Of a stretch of DNA of 64,000 nucleotides, positions 9,588-18,859 are shown piece after piece (the stretch's first letter is position 1; the number at the start of each line of letters is the position of its first letter). The notes under the pieces are model-generated. The model worked only from the letters and a program-made list of their open reading frames with translations. It was not told where the DNA came from and made no database searches. This stretch comes from Pseudomonas indica NBRC 103045 (GTDB lineage Bacteria; Pseudomonadota; Gammaproteobacteria; Pseudomonadales; Pseudomonadaceae). The position numbers and the translations under genes are program-made. The DNA lies in NCBI RefSeq assembly GCF_002091635.1, contig NZ_BDAC01000018.1, positions 1-64,000 of the forward strand, given 5' to 3'.

Positions 9588-11761
9588 AGCGATTCCTTCA
9601 GGAAAGTGTGGGGATGCGCCTCGTGGCGCTGGCTGGCGAGGTGCTGGATCAGCCCTGCCACGTCGAGGATCAGGGCGACCTCGCCGCTGCCGAGAATGGT
9701 GAAGCCGCCGATGCCGCGGATGCGGCCGAAGACTTTGCCGAGTGGTTTGATCACGGTCTGGAACTCGCCCATCAACTGGTCGACCACCAGCCCGGCGCGC
9801 AGGCCGCCGAACTGCACGATCACCACGTTCTGCCGGCGCGGTGGCGCGCCTTCGATGTCGAACAGGTTGCGCAGGCGAATGAACGGCAGGACCTCGCCGC
9901 GCAGGTTGAGGTAGTCGTGGCCGCCTTCGCAGTCCAGCTCGATGCACTCCACCACCAAGTCCTGAGGGACCACGTAGGCCGCGTTGCCGACGCCTACCAG
10001 GAAACCGTCGATGATCGCCAGGGTCAGCGGCAGGCGGATGCGCACCGTGGTGCCCAGGCCCTCGGTGCTGTCCAGTTCGATGCTGCCGCGCAGGGCGGCG
10101 ATGTTGCGTTTCACCACGTCCATGCCGACGCCGCGGCCGGAGAGGTTGCTGATCTGTTCCGCCGTGGAGAAGCCGGGTTCGAAGATCAGGTTGAGAATCT
10201 CCGCATCGCTGAGTGCCGCGCCTTCGGCAACCAGGCTGCGCTCGATGGCCTTGCGCAGGATGCGTTCGCGGTTCAGGCCGCCGCCGTCGTCGGCCACCTC
10301 GATGACGATGCTGCCCGACTCGTGGTAGGCATTCAGCCGCAGCAGGCCCTGGGCCGGCTTGCCTCGGGCGAGGCGTGCCTCGGCGGGCTCGATGCCGTGG
10401 TCCATGGCGTTGCGCACCAGATGGGTGAGGGGATCGCCGATCTTCTCCACCAGGGTCTTGTCCAGCTCGGTCTCGCCGCCGCTGATGTCCAGGCGGATGT
10501 CCTTGCCCAACTCCTTGGCCACGTCGCGGACCACCCGCTGGAAGCGGTTGAAGGTGGAACCGATCTGCACCATGCGCAGGGTGAGCGCCGAGTCGCGGAC
10601 TTCTTCCACCAGCCGCGAGAGCAGGGCGGTGGCTTCCATCAGTTCGCCGTTGCCGGCGCGCTGGGCGACCAGGCTGGCCCCGGCGCCGGCGATGATCAGC
10701 TCGCCGATCAGGTCGATCAGTTGGTCGAGCTTGCCTGCATCGACCCGGATCAGGTTGTTCGCCGCCTGGCGATTCTCCTTGGCCTGCTGTTGCTTCTTCA
10801 GCGCCGCCTCGACCACTGGCGGGTGGACGATGCCTTGCTCCACCAGCAGTTGGCCGACCGGTGCCGCCGGAACGTCATGCGCCTGGCTGCGCAGCACCTC
10901 GGCCAGCTCGGCTTCGGTGAGCGTGCCGCAGCGCACCAGGATTTCGCCCAGGCGCATGTCGTCCTCGGGCAGCGCCTGGATGAGCTGCTGGTACTCGGCC
11001 GTACGGCTGTGCGGCGGCAGGATGCGGATCAGACTGTCGTCCCGGACGAACTCGAAGACGTCCTCCAGCGTGGCCTTGTCGGCATCGCTGCGGAAGGCGA
11101 TCTCGAAGCCCAGGTAGCAGCTTTCCGGGTCCATGTCGTCCGCGCCCGGCAGGCTGTCGGTGAGGGTGACGATGTGCTGGACCCGGCCGAGGGTAGCCAA
11201 GTAGCGGACGAACGCCAGCGGGTCCATGCCGTTACGCAGCAGGTCCTGGCCGAAGCGCAGGGAAATGTGCCAGTGGTCGGTCCCGACGGTATCCGCGGCG
11301 CGCTCCACGTTGGCCGTGGTCTCGGCGGGGCAGGTCGCCGGCGGCTGAGCGGTTGCGTCGCGTGCAGGATCGTCGTCCAGCAGGCCGTTCAGCCACTCGA
11401 GCAGGTGGGTGCCGTTTTGCCGCACGCTGTCCTCCGGTTCTCTGTGTTCCGCCGCCCGTTTCACCAGGACGCCGATGTGATCGCAGACCTGCAGGAACAG
11501 CGCGGCCAGCTCTTCGGTGAAGTGCAGCCGGCCGGCGCGGACGAGGTCCAGCACGCTCTCCGCCACATGGGTGAAGGCGACGATGCCGTCCAGGCCGAAC
11601 AGGCCGGCGGAACCCTTGATGGTGTGCGCCGCCCGGAAGATCGCGTTGATCGTGTCCGGGTCGTCGGGCGCCTGTTCGATGTGCAGCAGGGCCTCTTCCA
11701 TCTGCTGCAGCAGCTCCAGGCTCTCGGCGATGAAGGTATGCAGTGCGTCGTCCAGGTTCAT
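9584..11761 (-). CDS. cheA: chemotaxis sensor histidine kinase CheA
   Basis: CheA autophosphorylates and passes phosphate to CheY and CheB. The 725 residues contain an HPt domain with H46 in [11 protein letters not shown] variable middle region contains a segment with the pattern [16 protein letters not shown], repeated loosely as [11 protein letters not shown] dimerisation helix pair follows, then the ATP-binding domain with [11 protein letters not shown] (N box), VADDGGG and GRGVGMDVV, and finally a CheW-like regulatory domain. It lies just after the STAS gene (13-bp gap) and overlaps the following receptor gene by four bases. Confidence 0.96.
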   Translation of the reverse strand: MNLDDALHTFIAESLELLQQMEEALLHIEQAPDDPDTINAIFRAAHTIKGSAGLFGLDGIVAFTHVAESVLDLVRAGRLHFTEELAALFLQVCDHIGVLVKRAAEHREPEDSVRQNGTHLLEWLNGLLDDDPARDATAQPPATCPAETTANVERAADTVGTDHWHISLRFGQDLLRNGMDPLAFVRYLATLGRVQHIVTLTDSLPGADDMDPESCYLGFEIAFRSDADKATLEDVFEFVRDDSLIRILPPHSRTAEYQQLIQALPEDDMRLGEILVRCGTLTEAELAEVLRSQAHDVPAAPVGQLLVEQGIVHPPVVEAALKKQQQAKENRQAANNLIRVDAGKLDQLIDLIGELIIAGAGASLVAQRAGNGELMEATALLSRLVEEVRDSALTLRMVQIGSTFNRFQRVVRDVAKELGKDIRLDISGGETELDKTLVEKIGDPLTHLVRNAMDHGIEPAEARLARGKPAQGLLRLNAYHESGSIVIEVADDGGGLNRERILRKAIERSLVAEGAALSDAEILNLIFEPGFSTAEQISNLSGRGVGMDVVKRNIAALRGSIELDSTEGLGTTVRIRLPLTLAIIDGFLVGVGNAAYVVPQDLVVECIELDCEGGHDYLNLRGEVLPFIRLRNLFDIEGAPPRRQNVVIVQFGGLRAGLVVDQLMGEFQTVIKPLGKVFGRIRGIGGFTILGSGEVALILDVAGLIQHLASQRHEAHPHTFLKESL

Positions 11762-11774
11762 GGGCGTGCGCTCG

Positions 11775-12083
11775 TCATGGCCCGGTGGGGCTGAGCAGGA
11801 CAGGGTCGCCGAAGAAGCCCGCCAGGCCGCAGAGCTCGATGGCCTCGAGGGCCGCCGGGCTGTGGTTGCAGAACAGCAGGGTCAGGCCGCGTGCGCGAGC
11901 TTCCTTCTTCGCCAGCAGCAAGAGCTGCAGGCCGGCCGTATCCAGCTCCTGCACCGCGCCGAGGTCCAGTTCGAGGTGTTCTCCCTCGAGCAGGGGGGCG
12001 AGCAGCCGGGGCTTCCACTCGCTGGCGGTGTAGATCGTCAGTTCGCCGGCGACAGACAGCAGCCGGGCTGGGTTGTGGGTCAT
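11775..12083 (-). CDS. STAS-domain protein of the chemotaxis operon
   Basis: This 102-residue soluble protein is a single STAS domain of the anti-sigma-factor-antagonist type. Evidence is GELTIYTASEWKP near the start, LELDLGAVQELDTAGLQLL in the core, where the Thr after Asp is the position phosphorylated in SpoIIAA-like proteins, and LLFCNHSPA. It sits between cheY and cheA. STAS proteins occur in some alternative chemotaxis clusters, where their partner is usually unknown. No cognate anti-sigma kinase gene is in the window. Confidence 0.85.
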   Translation of the reverse strand: MTHNPARLLSVAGELTIYTASEWKPRLLAPLLEGEHLELDLGAVQELDTAGLQLLLLAKKEARARGLTLLFCNHSPAALEAIELCGLAGFFGDPVLLSPTGP

Positions 12084-12099
12084 GGCTACTTCCCTCGGA

Positions 12100-12468
12100 T
12101 TACGGCAGGACCAGCTTGGAGACCGCCGCGAGCATCTGGGCGGGCTGGAAGGGCTTGACCACCCAGGCTTTGGCGCCGGCGGCCTGGCCCTCCTGCTTCT
12201 TGGCGTCGCTGACTTCGGTGGTGAGCATGATCACCGGGGTGAACTTGTAGGCCGGTAGTTGCTTGGCCGCGCGGACGAAGGACAGGCCGTCCATGTTCGG
12301 CATGTTCACGTCGCTGATGATCAGGTGCAGCTTGCGGCCGTCGAGTTTGCTCAGCGCGTCCTTGCCGTCGCAGGCCTCGACGGTGTCGTAGCCGGCACCC
12401 TTGAGGGCGATGCTGACGACTTGGCGCAGGGAGGCGGAGTCGTCGACGATCATGATGGTCTTGGCCAT
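12100..12468 (-). CDS. cheY: CheY-type single-domain response regulator
   Basis: The 122-residue receiver has the acidic pair in MIVDDSASLR (D9, D10), phospho-acceptor D53 in ISDVNMPNMDG, the switch Thr in MLTTEVSD and the conserved Lys in VVKPF. It has no output domain. It should receive phosphate from the CheA encoded in the same operon. It follows the first receptor gene with a 9-bp gap. Whether it targets a flagellar switch is open. Confidence 0.95.
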   Translation of the reverse strand: MAKTIMIVDDSASLRQVVSIALKGAGYDTVEACDGKDALSKLDGRKLHLIISDVNMPNMDGLSFVRAAKQLPAYKFTPVIMLTTEVSDAKKQEGQAAGAKAWVVKPFQPAQMLAAVSKLVLP

Positions 12469-12477
12469 GTCTGGGTC

Positions 12478-13680
12478 CTAGAAGAAGGTGATATCGGATT
12501 CGGAAGAGGCGGTGCGGTGGGCGCCGCCGTGGTGAACGGCGTGTTGTTCCGGCACGGTATAGGTCCGCGCCAACTGGTCGAGCCAGGCGTCGGCGTCGAT
12601 GGGCTGGGGAGTCCGGCCGGCGTCGCGGTCGCTTCCCCGCTGGCCGATGTGCTGGTGAAGCCGCTCAAGGTCGTTGCGCACCAGCACGAGCACCTGGCTG
12701 ACGCGATCCTGGAACTGCAAGGCGACCAGCACCTCGGCGACTTCCTGGCCCACGGCGGCGCTTTCTTCGCGCAGCAGCCGGGAGGAGCCGAGGAGGGCGT
12801 CGGTGGCATCGCGGAAACGCTGGATCACCTGCTCGATCACCTGGCCCGAGTGGTCCACGGTGGCTTCGTCCTGGTCGGCGTACTGGCGGGAGATCGCCAA
12901 GGTGCCAGCGATGGCGGCGCTCACCGTGTCCACGGTTTCGCCGATGCGCTTGCCGGTTTCGCCGGACAGCGACGACAGCTTGCGAATTTCGTCGGCCACC
13001 ACGGCGAAGCCACGTCCTACCTCGCCGGCGCGGGCCGCCTCGATGGCCGCATTGAGCGCCACCAGGTTGGTCTGCTTGGCGATGTTGCCGACGTCCAGCG
13101 CCATCGCGCGCAGTTGCTCGGTCAGGTTGGCCAGCTCGGTCACCTGCCGCAGCAACGCCGATTTGTTGGCCAGCGCGGTGCGCAGGGCGCCGATGACGGA
13201 ATCCAGCTCCTGCTGGCTGCCGCCGAGCAGATCGACCAGGGCCGTGTCCGCACCGCCATCGCGGCTGCTGGCGAGGGCCTGTTCGACACGCTGGGCGAGA
13301 CTGGCGAAACGCGCGGTCAGCGCGGTGATGGCATCCTCGGTGTGCTCACGGGCGAAGTCGATCTGCCCGGACCAGACCGGCAGGACGCCCCGGCAGGTGG
13401 GCTCGAGGCCGCACTGGCACAGGGCTTTCTCCGCGGTGGCCCGATCCGCCTGGATCTGTTCGCCAAGGCTATGCAGGGCCTTGTCCCGCGCCTGGATCAA
13501 GGAGGACAACAGCACGGTCATGCCGAGACCTAGCAGTAGCAGCACGACGGCAAGCGTGACGGGTAGACGCTGGAGTCCTCCCACCAGCACGATGCAGCCG
13601 CTGCCAAAAAGCACGGATAGGAGAGGCATCAGGAACACCCAGGCAGAGCATTGGCCCGGGGCGGTGGCAGGTTGTTTCAA
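12478..13680 (-). CDS. short methyl-accepting chemotaxis-like protein, first gene of the che operon
   Basis: The product is about 400 residues. Two closely spaced membrane helices lie near the N-terminus (about 15-32 and 38-57) with almost no periplasmic loop, so sensing is probably cytoplasmic or membrane-based. A Cys-rich patch CQCGLEPTC follows, then a compact signalling domain with the tip [20 protein letters not shown], a block [11 protein letters not shown] and the acidic/aromatic end SDITFF. The frame extends to 13761, but comparison with the leader of the stand-alone EAL gene places the start at the TTG at 13680, preceded by GGATGGAGA. The upstream extension would cover the shared promoter block. 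Confidence 0.85.
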   Translation of the reverse strand: MKQPATAPGQCSAWVFLMPLLSVLFGSGCIVLVGGLQRLPVTLAVVLLLLGLGMTVLLSSLIQARDKALHSLGEQIQADRATAEKALCQCGLEPTCRGVLPVWSGQIDFAREHTEDAITALTARFASLAQRVEQALASSRDGGADTALVDLLGGSQQELDSVIGALRTALANKSALLRQVTELANLTEQLRAMALDVGNIAKQTNLVALNAAIEAARAGEVGRGFAVVADEIRKLSSLSGETGKRIGETVDTVSAAIAGTLAISRQYADQDEATVDHSGQVIEQVIQRFRDATDALLGSSRLLREESAAVGQEVAEVLVALQFQDRVSQVLVLVRNDLERLHQHIGQRGSDRDAGRTPQPIDADAWLDQLARTYTVPEQHAVHHGGAHRTASSESDITFF

Positions 13681-13851
13681 GGAGGATCTCCATCCGGAAC
13701 GCGGCAAGGCGGGCTCACTACCTGTCCACGGCAAGCGTGCGGTGTGGCTTTTTGATAGCAAAATGATGCCTATTGAGACGTCTGTGCCACCATCGGATGA
13801 GACTGATTTTCAGGTAGGTGGATTGGAGGTATTGAGTAGGGAATTCCCTAG
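13681..13851 (-). promoter_or_regulatory. conserved promoter/leader of the chemotaxis operon, copy B
   Basis: This is homologous to 882-1063. It has the palindrome TAGGGAATTCCCTA (13837-13850), the block CATCCGATGGTGG, and GCATCATTTTGCTATCAA with an extended -10-like TGCTATCAA (TATCAA at 13752-13757). It ends in the same Shine-Dalgarno/TTG arrangement. An RpoS-like or sigma-70 extended -10 promoter with a common regulator is the likely reading, by inference. Confidence 0.6.
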
Positions 13852-13873
13852 GCCGGAGAAAGGCGAAGAAGGA

Positions 13874-13912
13874 GGCTTTTCCGGGCGCTCCGGCGGAGCG
13901 CCCGGAAAAGCC
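13874..13912 (-). terminator. strong hairpin terminator after the GAPDH-family gene
   Basis: An 18-bp perfect stem (GGCTTTTCCGGGCGCTCC and its complement) closes a 3-base loop just after the stop codon of the minus-strand GAPDH gene. The lower stem contributes TTTT on either strand. It separates this gene from the chemotaxis operon promoter. Confidence 0.8.
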
Positions 13913-13916
13913 GGAC

Positions 13917-14915
13917 TCAACCGGCCGGCCAGGCCAACGCCACGTCCAGCATGCGGTTGGCGAAGCCCCATTCGTTGTCGTACCAGGCCAGGACCTTCAC
14001 CAGATCGCCCTGGACGCGGGTGTGGCTCAAGTCCGCCACGCAGGACACCGGGTAGCCATTGAAGTCGCTGGATACCAGCGGCAGCTCGTTGCACTCCATC
14101 ACCCCGGCCGGCATGTGTTGCGCACCTTCGCGCAGGGCATCGTTGATCGCTTCGACGCTGGTGGGGCGCTCCGCGGTGAAGGTCAGGTCCAGCAGCGAGA
14201 CATTCGGCGTCGGCACCCGCACGGCCAGGCCATCCAGGCGACCGGAAAGTTCCGGCAGTACCAGCCCGATGGTTTTGGCCGCACCGGTACTGGTGGGGAT
14301 CATCGACTGGGTGGCGGCGCGGGCGCGGTAGAGATCGTGATGCGGCCGGTCCAGCAGGTTCTGGTCGTTGGTATAGGAGTGCACTGTGGTCATCAGGCCC
14401 TGGCGGATGCCCACCGCTTCATGCAGCACCTTCGCCAGCGGCGCCAGGCAATTGGTGGTGCAGGACGCGTTGGAAACGATTTGCTGACTGCCCAGTTGGC
14501 GGTGATTGACGCCGTAGACCACCGTCAGATCAGCGCTTTCCATCGGGTGCGACAGCAGCACCCGTTGGGCGCCCGCATCCAGGTGCAGCTCAGCCTGCGG
14601 CCGCTTCTTGAATTTGCCCGAGCACTCCAGCACCAGATCGACACCCAGCTCGCCCCACGGCAGATTGCCCGGCTCGCGCTCGCGCAACAGGCGGATGCGC
14701 TGGCCGTTCACCTCCAGGCTGTCTTCCTCCTGGGCGATACGCCCGGAGAAGCGGCCGAAGGTGGAGTCGAAGCGGGTCAGATGGGCGAGGGTGGGGGCAT
14801 CACCGAGATCGTTGATCGCCTCCAGATGAATCGACCGCTCCAGACCGCGTTCATACAGCGAACGAAGCAGGGCGCGGCCGATGCGTCCGTAACCGTTGAT
14901 GGCAATACGCAACAT
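13917..14915 (-). CDS. gap: type I glyceraldehyde-3-phosphate (or erythrose-4-phosphate) dehydrogenase
   Basis: The 332-residue enzyme has the N-terminal NAD-binding motif INGYGRIGR and the catalytic Cys motif SNASCTTNCLAPL. The substrate/His region is TTVHSYTNDQNLLD, and the C-terminal block is WYDNEWGFANRMLD. The N-terminal half (RFDSTFGRF, LVLECSG) resembles erythrose-4-phosphate dehydrogenases. The YTNDQNLLD and ATQSMIPTSTGAAKTIG blocks look like glycolytic GAPDH, so the substrate is uncertain. Two ATGs are possible (14921 and 14915). GGAGGA sits six bases before the second and touches the first, so 14915 is chosen. It is monocistronic between its own terminator and a divergent glycosyltransferase gene. 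Confidence 0.88.
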   Translation of the reverse strand: MLRIAINGYGRIGRALLRSLYERGLERSIHLEAINDLGDAPTLAHLTRFDSTFGRFSGRIAQEEDSLEVNGQRIRLLREREPGNLPWGELGVDLVLECSGKFKKRPQAELHLDAGAQRVLLSHPMESADLTVVYGVNHRQLGSQQIVSNASCTTNCLAPLAKVLHEAVGIRQGLMTTVHSYTNDQNLLDRPHHDLYRARAATQSMIPTSTGAAKTIGLVLPELSGRLDGLAVRVPTPNVSLLDLTFTAERPTSVEAINDALREGAQHMPAGVMECNELPLVSSDFNGYPVSCVADLSHTRVQGDLVKVLAWYDNEWGFANRMLDVALAWPAG

Positions 14916-14921
14916 GAGCAT

Positions 14922-15242
14922 TCCTCCGCGGGGTGAGCTGCCTTTTCAGCTTAGGTGGGCCCTGGCGGAGGGAGTTCGGCGAGAGTGTGGCAAAAGGTCT
15001 CGGGATTAAAGTGACTGGCATCTAGGAATAGGTGTGAGCAGTCTATCGGTGGTCGAAGTGAGGCTGGTAAGCCCTAGGGAGTTCTGTTCTAAGGCTTTTC
15101 CGATGCGTGTAAGTGTTTGGATATCCGACACTTTTTTGTGACGCGTTCTGCTCCGGCGATTTCCCTTCCCTTAGGACAATGATGGTATTCGGGTGGCGGC
15201 GACGACCGTGACCGCGCATGGCTGTCGGACAGGGAGCGAGTC
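14922..15242. other. intergenic region between divergent gap and glycosyltransferase genes
   Basis: About 320 bases with no coding potential recognised. It must contain the promoters of both divergent genes. GGGAG lies just before the ATG at 15243. No clear operator or small RNA was seen. Confidence 0.4.
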
Positions 15243-16427
15243 ATGGGGCGACATTTCGTAATGTGCTGGGAGCTGGGCGCGGACCTTGGCCATGTCAACC
15301 AGATGGCCACCATCGCTGCGGCATTGCGTGAACGGGGGCAGCGCGTCAGCGTGATACTGGCGGACGTCACCCAGGCTCCGCGCTATTTCGGCCCGCTCGG
15401 CGTCCCCTGGTTTCAAGCGCCCCAACCACCCGCCCATCATCCAGGCGAAATACCGCTCAATCATGCCGACCTTTTCTGGCGAAGCGGTTACCACGACCCT
15501 GTTTCCCTGAACGGCCTGCTGCACGCATGGCGCTCCCTCTTCGACCTGCTCCAGCCCGACCTGATCATCGCCGAGGCCGCGCCGACTGCGACCCTGGCGG
15601 CGCGCTGCGATGGTGTGCGCTGTGTCTGTCTCGATAACGGATTCTTCGTCCCGCCGCCCGGCGACCCCCTGCCGGCGCTGCGCAGTTGGGAGCCCGTGCC
15701 GCTTGCCGAACTGGAGCGGCGGGAGACACGTGTCCGGACAGTGATCGACGAGACCCTGGCACGCCTGGGAAAGCCGGAGCTGGGACGCTTCTCCCGACTG
15801 TTCGAGGTGGAAACCCATTGGCTGACCTGGCTGGAACTCAACCACTTCGGCCCACATTCGCCCAACCTGCACCTGGGCGCTATCCAGGGCCACATATCCG
15901 GCCAACGCCTGCCTTGGCCCGACGGTATGGGGCGCAAAGTCTTCGCCTACCTGAAGCCGGACCACCCCCACGCCATCCCTGTGTTGGAGGGCTGCCTCCG
16001 GCATGGCGACCGCGTGCTCGCCTACCTGCCGCGCTGGCCGGTGGGCGAATTGAAACGTCTGGCGAAACTGGGCGCGATTCATATCAGCCAGGCCCCCTTG
16101 GACATGCACTCGCTCCTGGAAAGCTGCGATCTGGTCGTCTGCCACGGTGGCTTCGGCACCGTCAGCCAATCGCTGCGCGCGGGCAAGCCGCTGTTGCTCC
16201 TGCCATCCCATGTCGAGCAGGTCCGTACCGCCCGGGCGGCGGCCGCCTTGGGTGTGGCCGTCGTGCCCGAGGAGGACCGGGCGTCGCGGCGACTGCGTAT
16301 CGATGGCGAGGCCTTGGAGCGAGCCCGTATCAGGGCCGCCGACCATGCGCCGTGCCTGGGTTCGGCCGAGGAGAGCCTGGGGCGCCTGCTGGACATTCTT
16401 CTTTCGGCTGCCGGGAGGGCTGCCTGA
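15243..16427 (+). CDS. GT1/UGT-like glycosyltransferase
   Basis: The 394-residue protein resembles UDP-glycosyltransferases of the GT-B fold. The N-terminal half begins with a glycine-containing ADLGHVNQ segment. The C-terminal half has the nucleotide-sugar binding signature VCHGGFGTVSQSLRAGKPLLLLP, in which His and the following Gly-rich turn are typical. No signal peptide is seen. Donor and acceptor are unknown. The stop overlaps the start of the next glycosyltransferase (TGATG), so the two are co-translated and likely act in one pathway. Confidence 0.85.
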   Translation: MGRHFVMCWELGADLGHVNQMATIAAALRERGQRVSVILADVTQAPRYFGPLGVPWFQAPQPPAHHPGEIPLNHADLFWRSGYHDPVSLNGLLHAWRSLFDLLQPDLIIAEAAPTATLAARCDGVRCVCLDNGFFVPPPGDPLPALRSWEPVPLAELERRETRVRTVIDETLARLGKPELGRFSRLFEVETHWLTWLELNHFGPHSPNLHLGAIQGHISGQRLPWPDGMGRKVFAYLKPDHPHAIPVLEGCLRHGDRVLAYLPRWPVGELKRLAKLGAIHISQAPLDMHSLLESCDLVVCHGGFGTVSQSLRAGKPLLLLPSHVEQVRTARAAAALGVAVVPEEDRASRRLRIDGEALERARIRAADHAPCLGSAEESLGRLLDILLSAAGRAA

Positions 16428-17632
16428 TGCGCATCTTGATCATCCACCAGAATTTCCCCGGCCAGTTCCGCCACGTCGCCCGTTGCCTGCTGGGGCAACC
16501 GGGCGTGGAGGTGCTGGCCATCGGACGCGACACCGCCCCTGGCCTCGCCGGTGTGCCGCTGCTGCGCTACAAACCGCATCGCCCGGTGAGCGATACCCTC
16601 CACCCCTACCTGCGCCCGTTCGAGGACGGTGTGCTGCATGGCCAGCAGGTCCTGCGCCTGCTCCTCGACCTCAAGCGCAAGGGCTATCGGCCGGACATCA
16701 TCCTGGCCCACCCGGGCTGGGGTGAAACGCTCTACGCCAAGGACGCCTTTCCCGCTGCCCGGCTCATCCACTTCTGCGAGTTCTACTACCACGCCCACGG
16801 TGCCGACGCGAACTTCGACCCGGAGTTCCCGCTGGACCTCGACGGCGCCGCACGCATCCGCACCCGCAATGCCTTGCACCTGCTCAATCTGGAACACTGC
16901 GACCAGGGCATCGCACCGACCCGCTGGCAGCTCGACCTGCACCCCGAGGCCTATCGGCACAAACTCATCCAATTGCACGAGGGCATCGATACTCGCGCCC
17001 TCCAGCCCAACCCCCTCGCCACTCTGCAACTTCCCAACGGAACCGTCCTGCGCGCCGGCATGCCGGTGCTCACCTACGTCGCCCGCAACCTGGAGCCGTA
17101 CCGCGGTTTCCATACCTTCATGCGCGCACTGCCGTCGATCCTCCGCGAACACCCGGACTGCCAGGTCGTGGTCATCGGCGGCGACGACGTGAGCTACGGC
17201 GGCCGCCCGAACGATGCGGAAAACTGGCGCAGCAAACTGCTCCGGGAAAACCCCATCGATCTCACCCGCGTGCACTTCCTCGGCAAGGTGCCCTACGCCA
17301 CCTACCGCCAGGCCCTGCAGGTGTCCGCGGTACACACCTACCTGACCTACCCCTTCGTCCTCTCCTGGTCGCTCCTCGAGGCCATGGCCTGCGGCTGTCT
17401 TATCGTCGCTTCCGACACCGCTCCCGTGCGCGAAGCGATCCACCACGGAGAAAACGGCGTACTCGTGGACTTCTTCGAACCCCAGGCATTGGCCGAGGCG
17501 GTTCTGGATGCACTGAACAACCCGGCACGGCATCAGGAAAAAAGAAAACAGGCCCGGAGAACGGCGGAGGGATATGACATTGAAGTGGGTAATGGGCGGT
17601 ATTTGAAATTGATGGGAGTGAGTCGTGGGTAA
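16427..17632 (+). CDS. GT4-family glycosyltransferase
   Basis: The 401-residue protein begins MRILIIHQNFPGQFRH, a typical GT4 N-terminus. Its C-terminal domain has the donor-binding pattern VARNLEPYRGFHTFMRALP, VVIGGDD and SWSLLEAMACGCLIVASD followed by APVREAI. A longer open frame reaches upstream through the preceding gene, but the ATG at 16427 overlaps that gene's stop by one base and matches the family start. Composition is GC-rich until the last about 50 codons, where the AT-rich island begins. The sugar and acceptor are unknown. Confidence 0.88.
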   Translation: MRILIIHQNFPGQFRHVARCLLGQPGVEVLAIGRDTAPGLAGVPLLRYKPHRPVSDTLHPYLRPFEDGVLHGQQVLRLLLDLKRKGYRPDIILAHPGWGETLYAKDAFPAARLIHFCEFYYHAHGADANFDPEFPLDLDGAARIRTRNALHLLNLEHCDQGIAPTRWQLDLHPEAYRHKLIQLHEGIDTRALQPNPLATLQLPNGTVLRAGMPVLTYVARNLEPYRGFHTFMRALPSILREHPDCQVVVIGGDDVSYGGRPNDAENWRSKLLRENPIDLTRVHFLGKVPYATYRQALQVSAVHTYLTYPFVLSWSLLEAMACGCLIVASDTAPVREAIHHGENGVLVDFFEPQALAEAVLDALNNPARHQEKRKQARRTAEGYDIEVGNGRYLKLMGVSRG

Positions 17633-17648
17633 TTACAGGGAGTTAATA

Positions 17649-18221
17649 ATGCGGTGGGGAAAGTTCGGTGTTGTGAAAAAGGGAATGATTCTTCTGGGAG
17701 GTTTGGGGCTGGTTTGGTTCGGCTGGTGGGGCTCTGATATTCCCATTGGATATTATGAGTTTAGAGAACGCTGCAATAGGGAGGGTGGGCCTAGGCTGTT
17801 AGGGATAATAGCGAAGGACTCAGGCTGGATGGTTTCTTCTGAGATTCAGGCTAAATCTGTTGTCGCAGCTTATCGCTTCGTACCGTTTGCTAGATACATA
17901 TCGGATGATGATCAATTAAAGGATGTGCTCTATAAGGGTGGTAATCCTTGGTGGAGTAGTTCTTATGCTATTGAAGAGGCTGATTTGAAGCGAAGTGTCA
18001 ATTATAAGTATTTCGTGGAGAGTGAAAATGTTTCCGGTGCAATTCGGTTGCGTAGAGATATCAGTCTTCTGGTTGATTTGTTTACCGGGGAAGAGTTATT
18101 CGTCTCAACTAGTTTTACTTATACATGGACTAATCCTGAGCGTACTTTGTTGGGTAGGAGTGATAAGGTTCGTTGTCCTGGTTTCGCTGAGGAAGATAGT
18201 GCTGTTGATAGTTTGTTCTAG
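17649..18221 (+). CDS. small membrane-anchored protein, immunity-like paralogue 1
   Basis: Function not recognised. The 190-residue product starts MRWGKFGVVKKGM and has one hydrophobic N-terminal segment containing LVWFGWWGSDIPIGYY, so the rest is probably periplasmic. Two Cys positions (ERCNREGG and the late VRCPG) and the motif TNPERTLLGRS are shared with three downstream paralogues. A GTG at 17625 is possible, but AGGGAG lies six bases before the ATG at 17649, which is preferred. Base composition is AT-rich compared with both flanks. Tandem position before a lipase-RTX gene suggests an immunity role, by inference. Confidence 0.75.
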   Translation: MRWGKFGVVKKGMILLGGLGLVWFGWWGSDIPIGYYEFRERCNREGGPRLLGIIAKDSGWMVSSEIQAKSVVAAYRFVPFARYISDDDQLKDVLYKGGNPWWSSSYAIEEADLKRSVNYKYFVESENVSGAIRLRRDISLLVDLFTGEELFVSTSFTYTWTNPERTLLGRSDKVRCPGFAEEDSAVDSLF

Positions 18222-18239
18222 TTGTGTGTGGAGGGCTAT

Positions 18240-18803
18240 ATGGGGATAAAGGCTAGAGTTTTCACTGTTGCAGGGGTTTTAAGTATTTCCTTGCTCGGGT
18301 GGTGGATGTCTGATGTTTTTATCGGTTATTTGAAGTTCAAGGAGCTTTGCCGTTTGGATGGAGGGTTAAAAACTTATGGGAAGGTAGAGATCGGGACAGG
18401 ATGGTTGACTAATAATGAATGGGTTGCAAGAGATGTTGTGGCTAGTTATTCAGCTGTCTCTTTTGCTAGGTTTCATTTGAATAATGGAGTGAGTCATGAC
18501 GTTATTTATGTGGGTGGGGCACCGTGGAAAGATAGTTCTTACAGGATGGATGATGTAGGTGGAGGGGTTGTCCGATATAGGTTGGATCGTAAATCGGAAA
18601 CTGTCTCGAAGAAATATCGTATTAGAAAAAATTCTCTAACCCTCATGGATTTGGAGAGTGATGCAGTAATGCTGAGTTCAACACGTTTTATTTTAACTCT
18701 CACTGATCCAAAGAATACGTTATTTGGTATGAGCGATATGGTGGAGTGCCAAAGTCATCTAGATGAGATGGCCCAAATAAGAAATTACCTTGGGGCAAAA
18801 TAA
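18240..18803 (+). CDS. small membrane-anchored protein, immunity-like paralogue 2
   Basis: The 187-residue protein begins MGIKARVFTVAGVL, has an N-terminal membrane anchor with LLGWWMSD, and conserves the Cys in KELCRLDGG and VECQ plus the motif LTDPKNTLFGMSD near the end. GGAGG before the ATG at 18240 fixes the start, so the six codons before it are excluded. It is nearly identical at the N-terminus to paralogue 4, which points to recent duplication. Function is unknown. A lipase-neutralising periplasmic role is the working hypothesis. Confidence 0.75.
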   Translation: MGIKARVFTVAGVLSISLLGWWMSDVFIGYLKFKELCRLDGGLKTYGKVEIGTGWLTNNEWVARDVVASYSAVSFARFHLNNGVSHDVIYVGGAPWKDSSYRMDDVGGGVVRYRLDRKSETVSKKYRIRKNSLTLMDLESDAVMLSSTRFILTLTDPKNTLFGMSDMVECQSHLDEMAQIRNYLGAK

Positions 18804-18859
18804 TGCGTTGGACGGATCGCCTGGTTACTTTTTTGATGTTAGACCTGGGAGGATAAGTT

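Noticed and set aside
9588-9947. N-terminal extension of the PAS receptor upstream of 9587
   Set aside because: It overlaps cheA in another frame and lacks similarity. The ATG at 9587 has the ATGA coupling and a membrane helix right after it.
9608-11794. 728-codon plus-strand frame opposite cheA
   Set aside because: Low-complexity Gln/Val/Ala-rich shadow of cheA. The minus-strand protein has all the CheA motifs.
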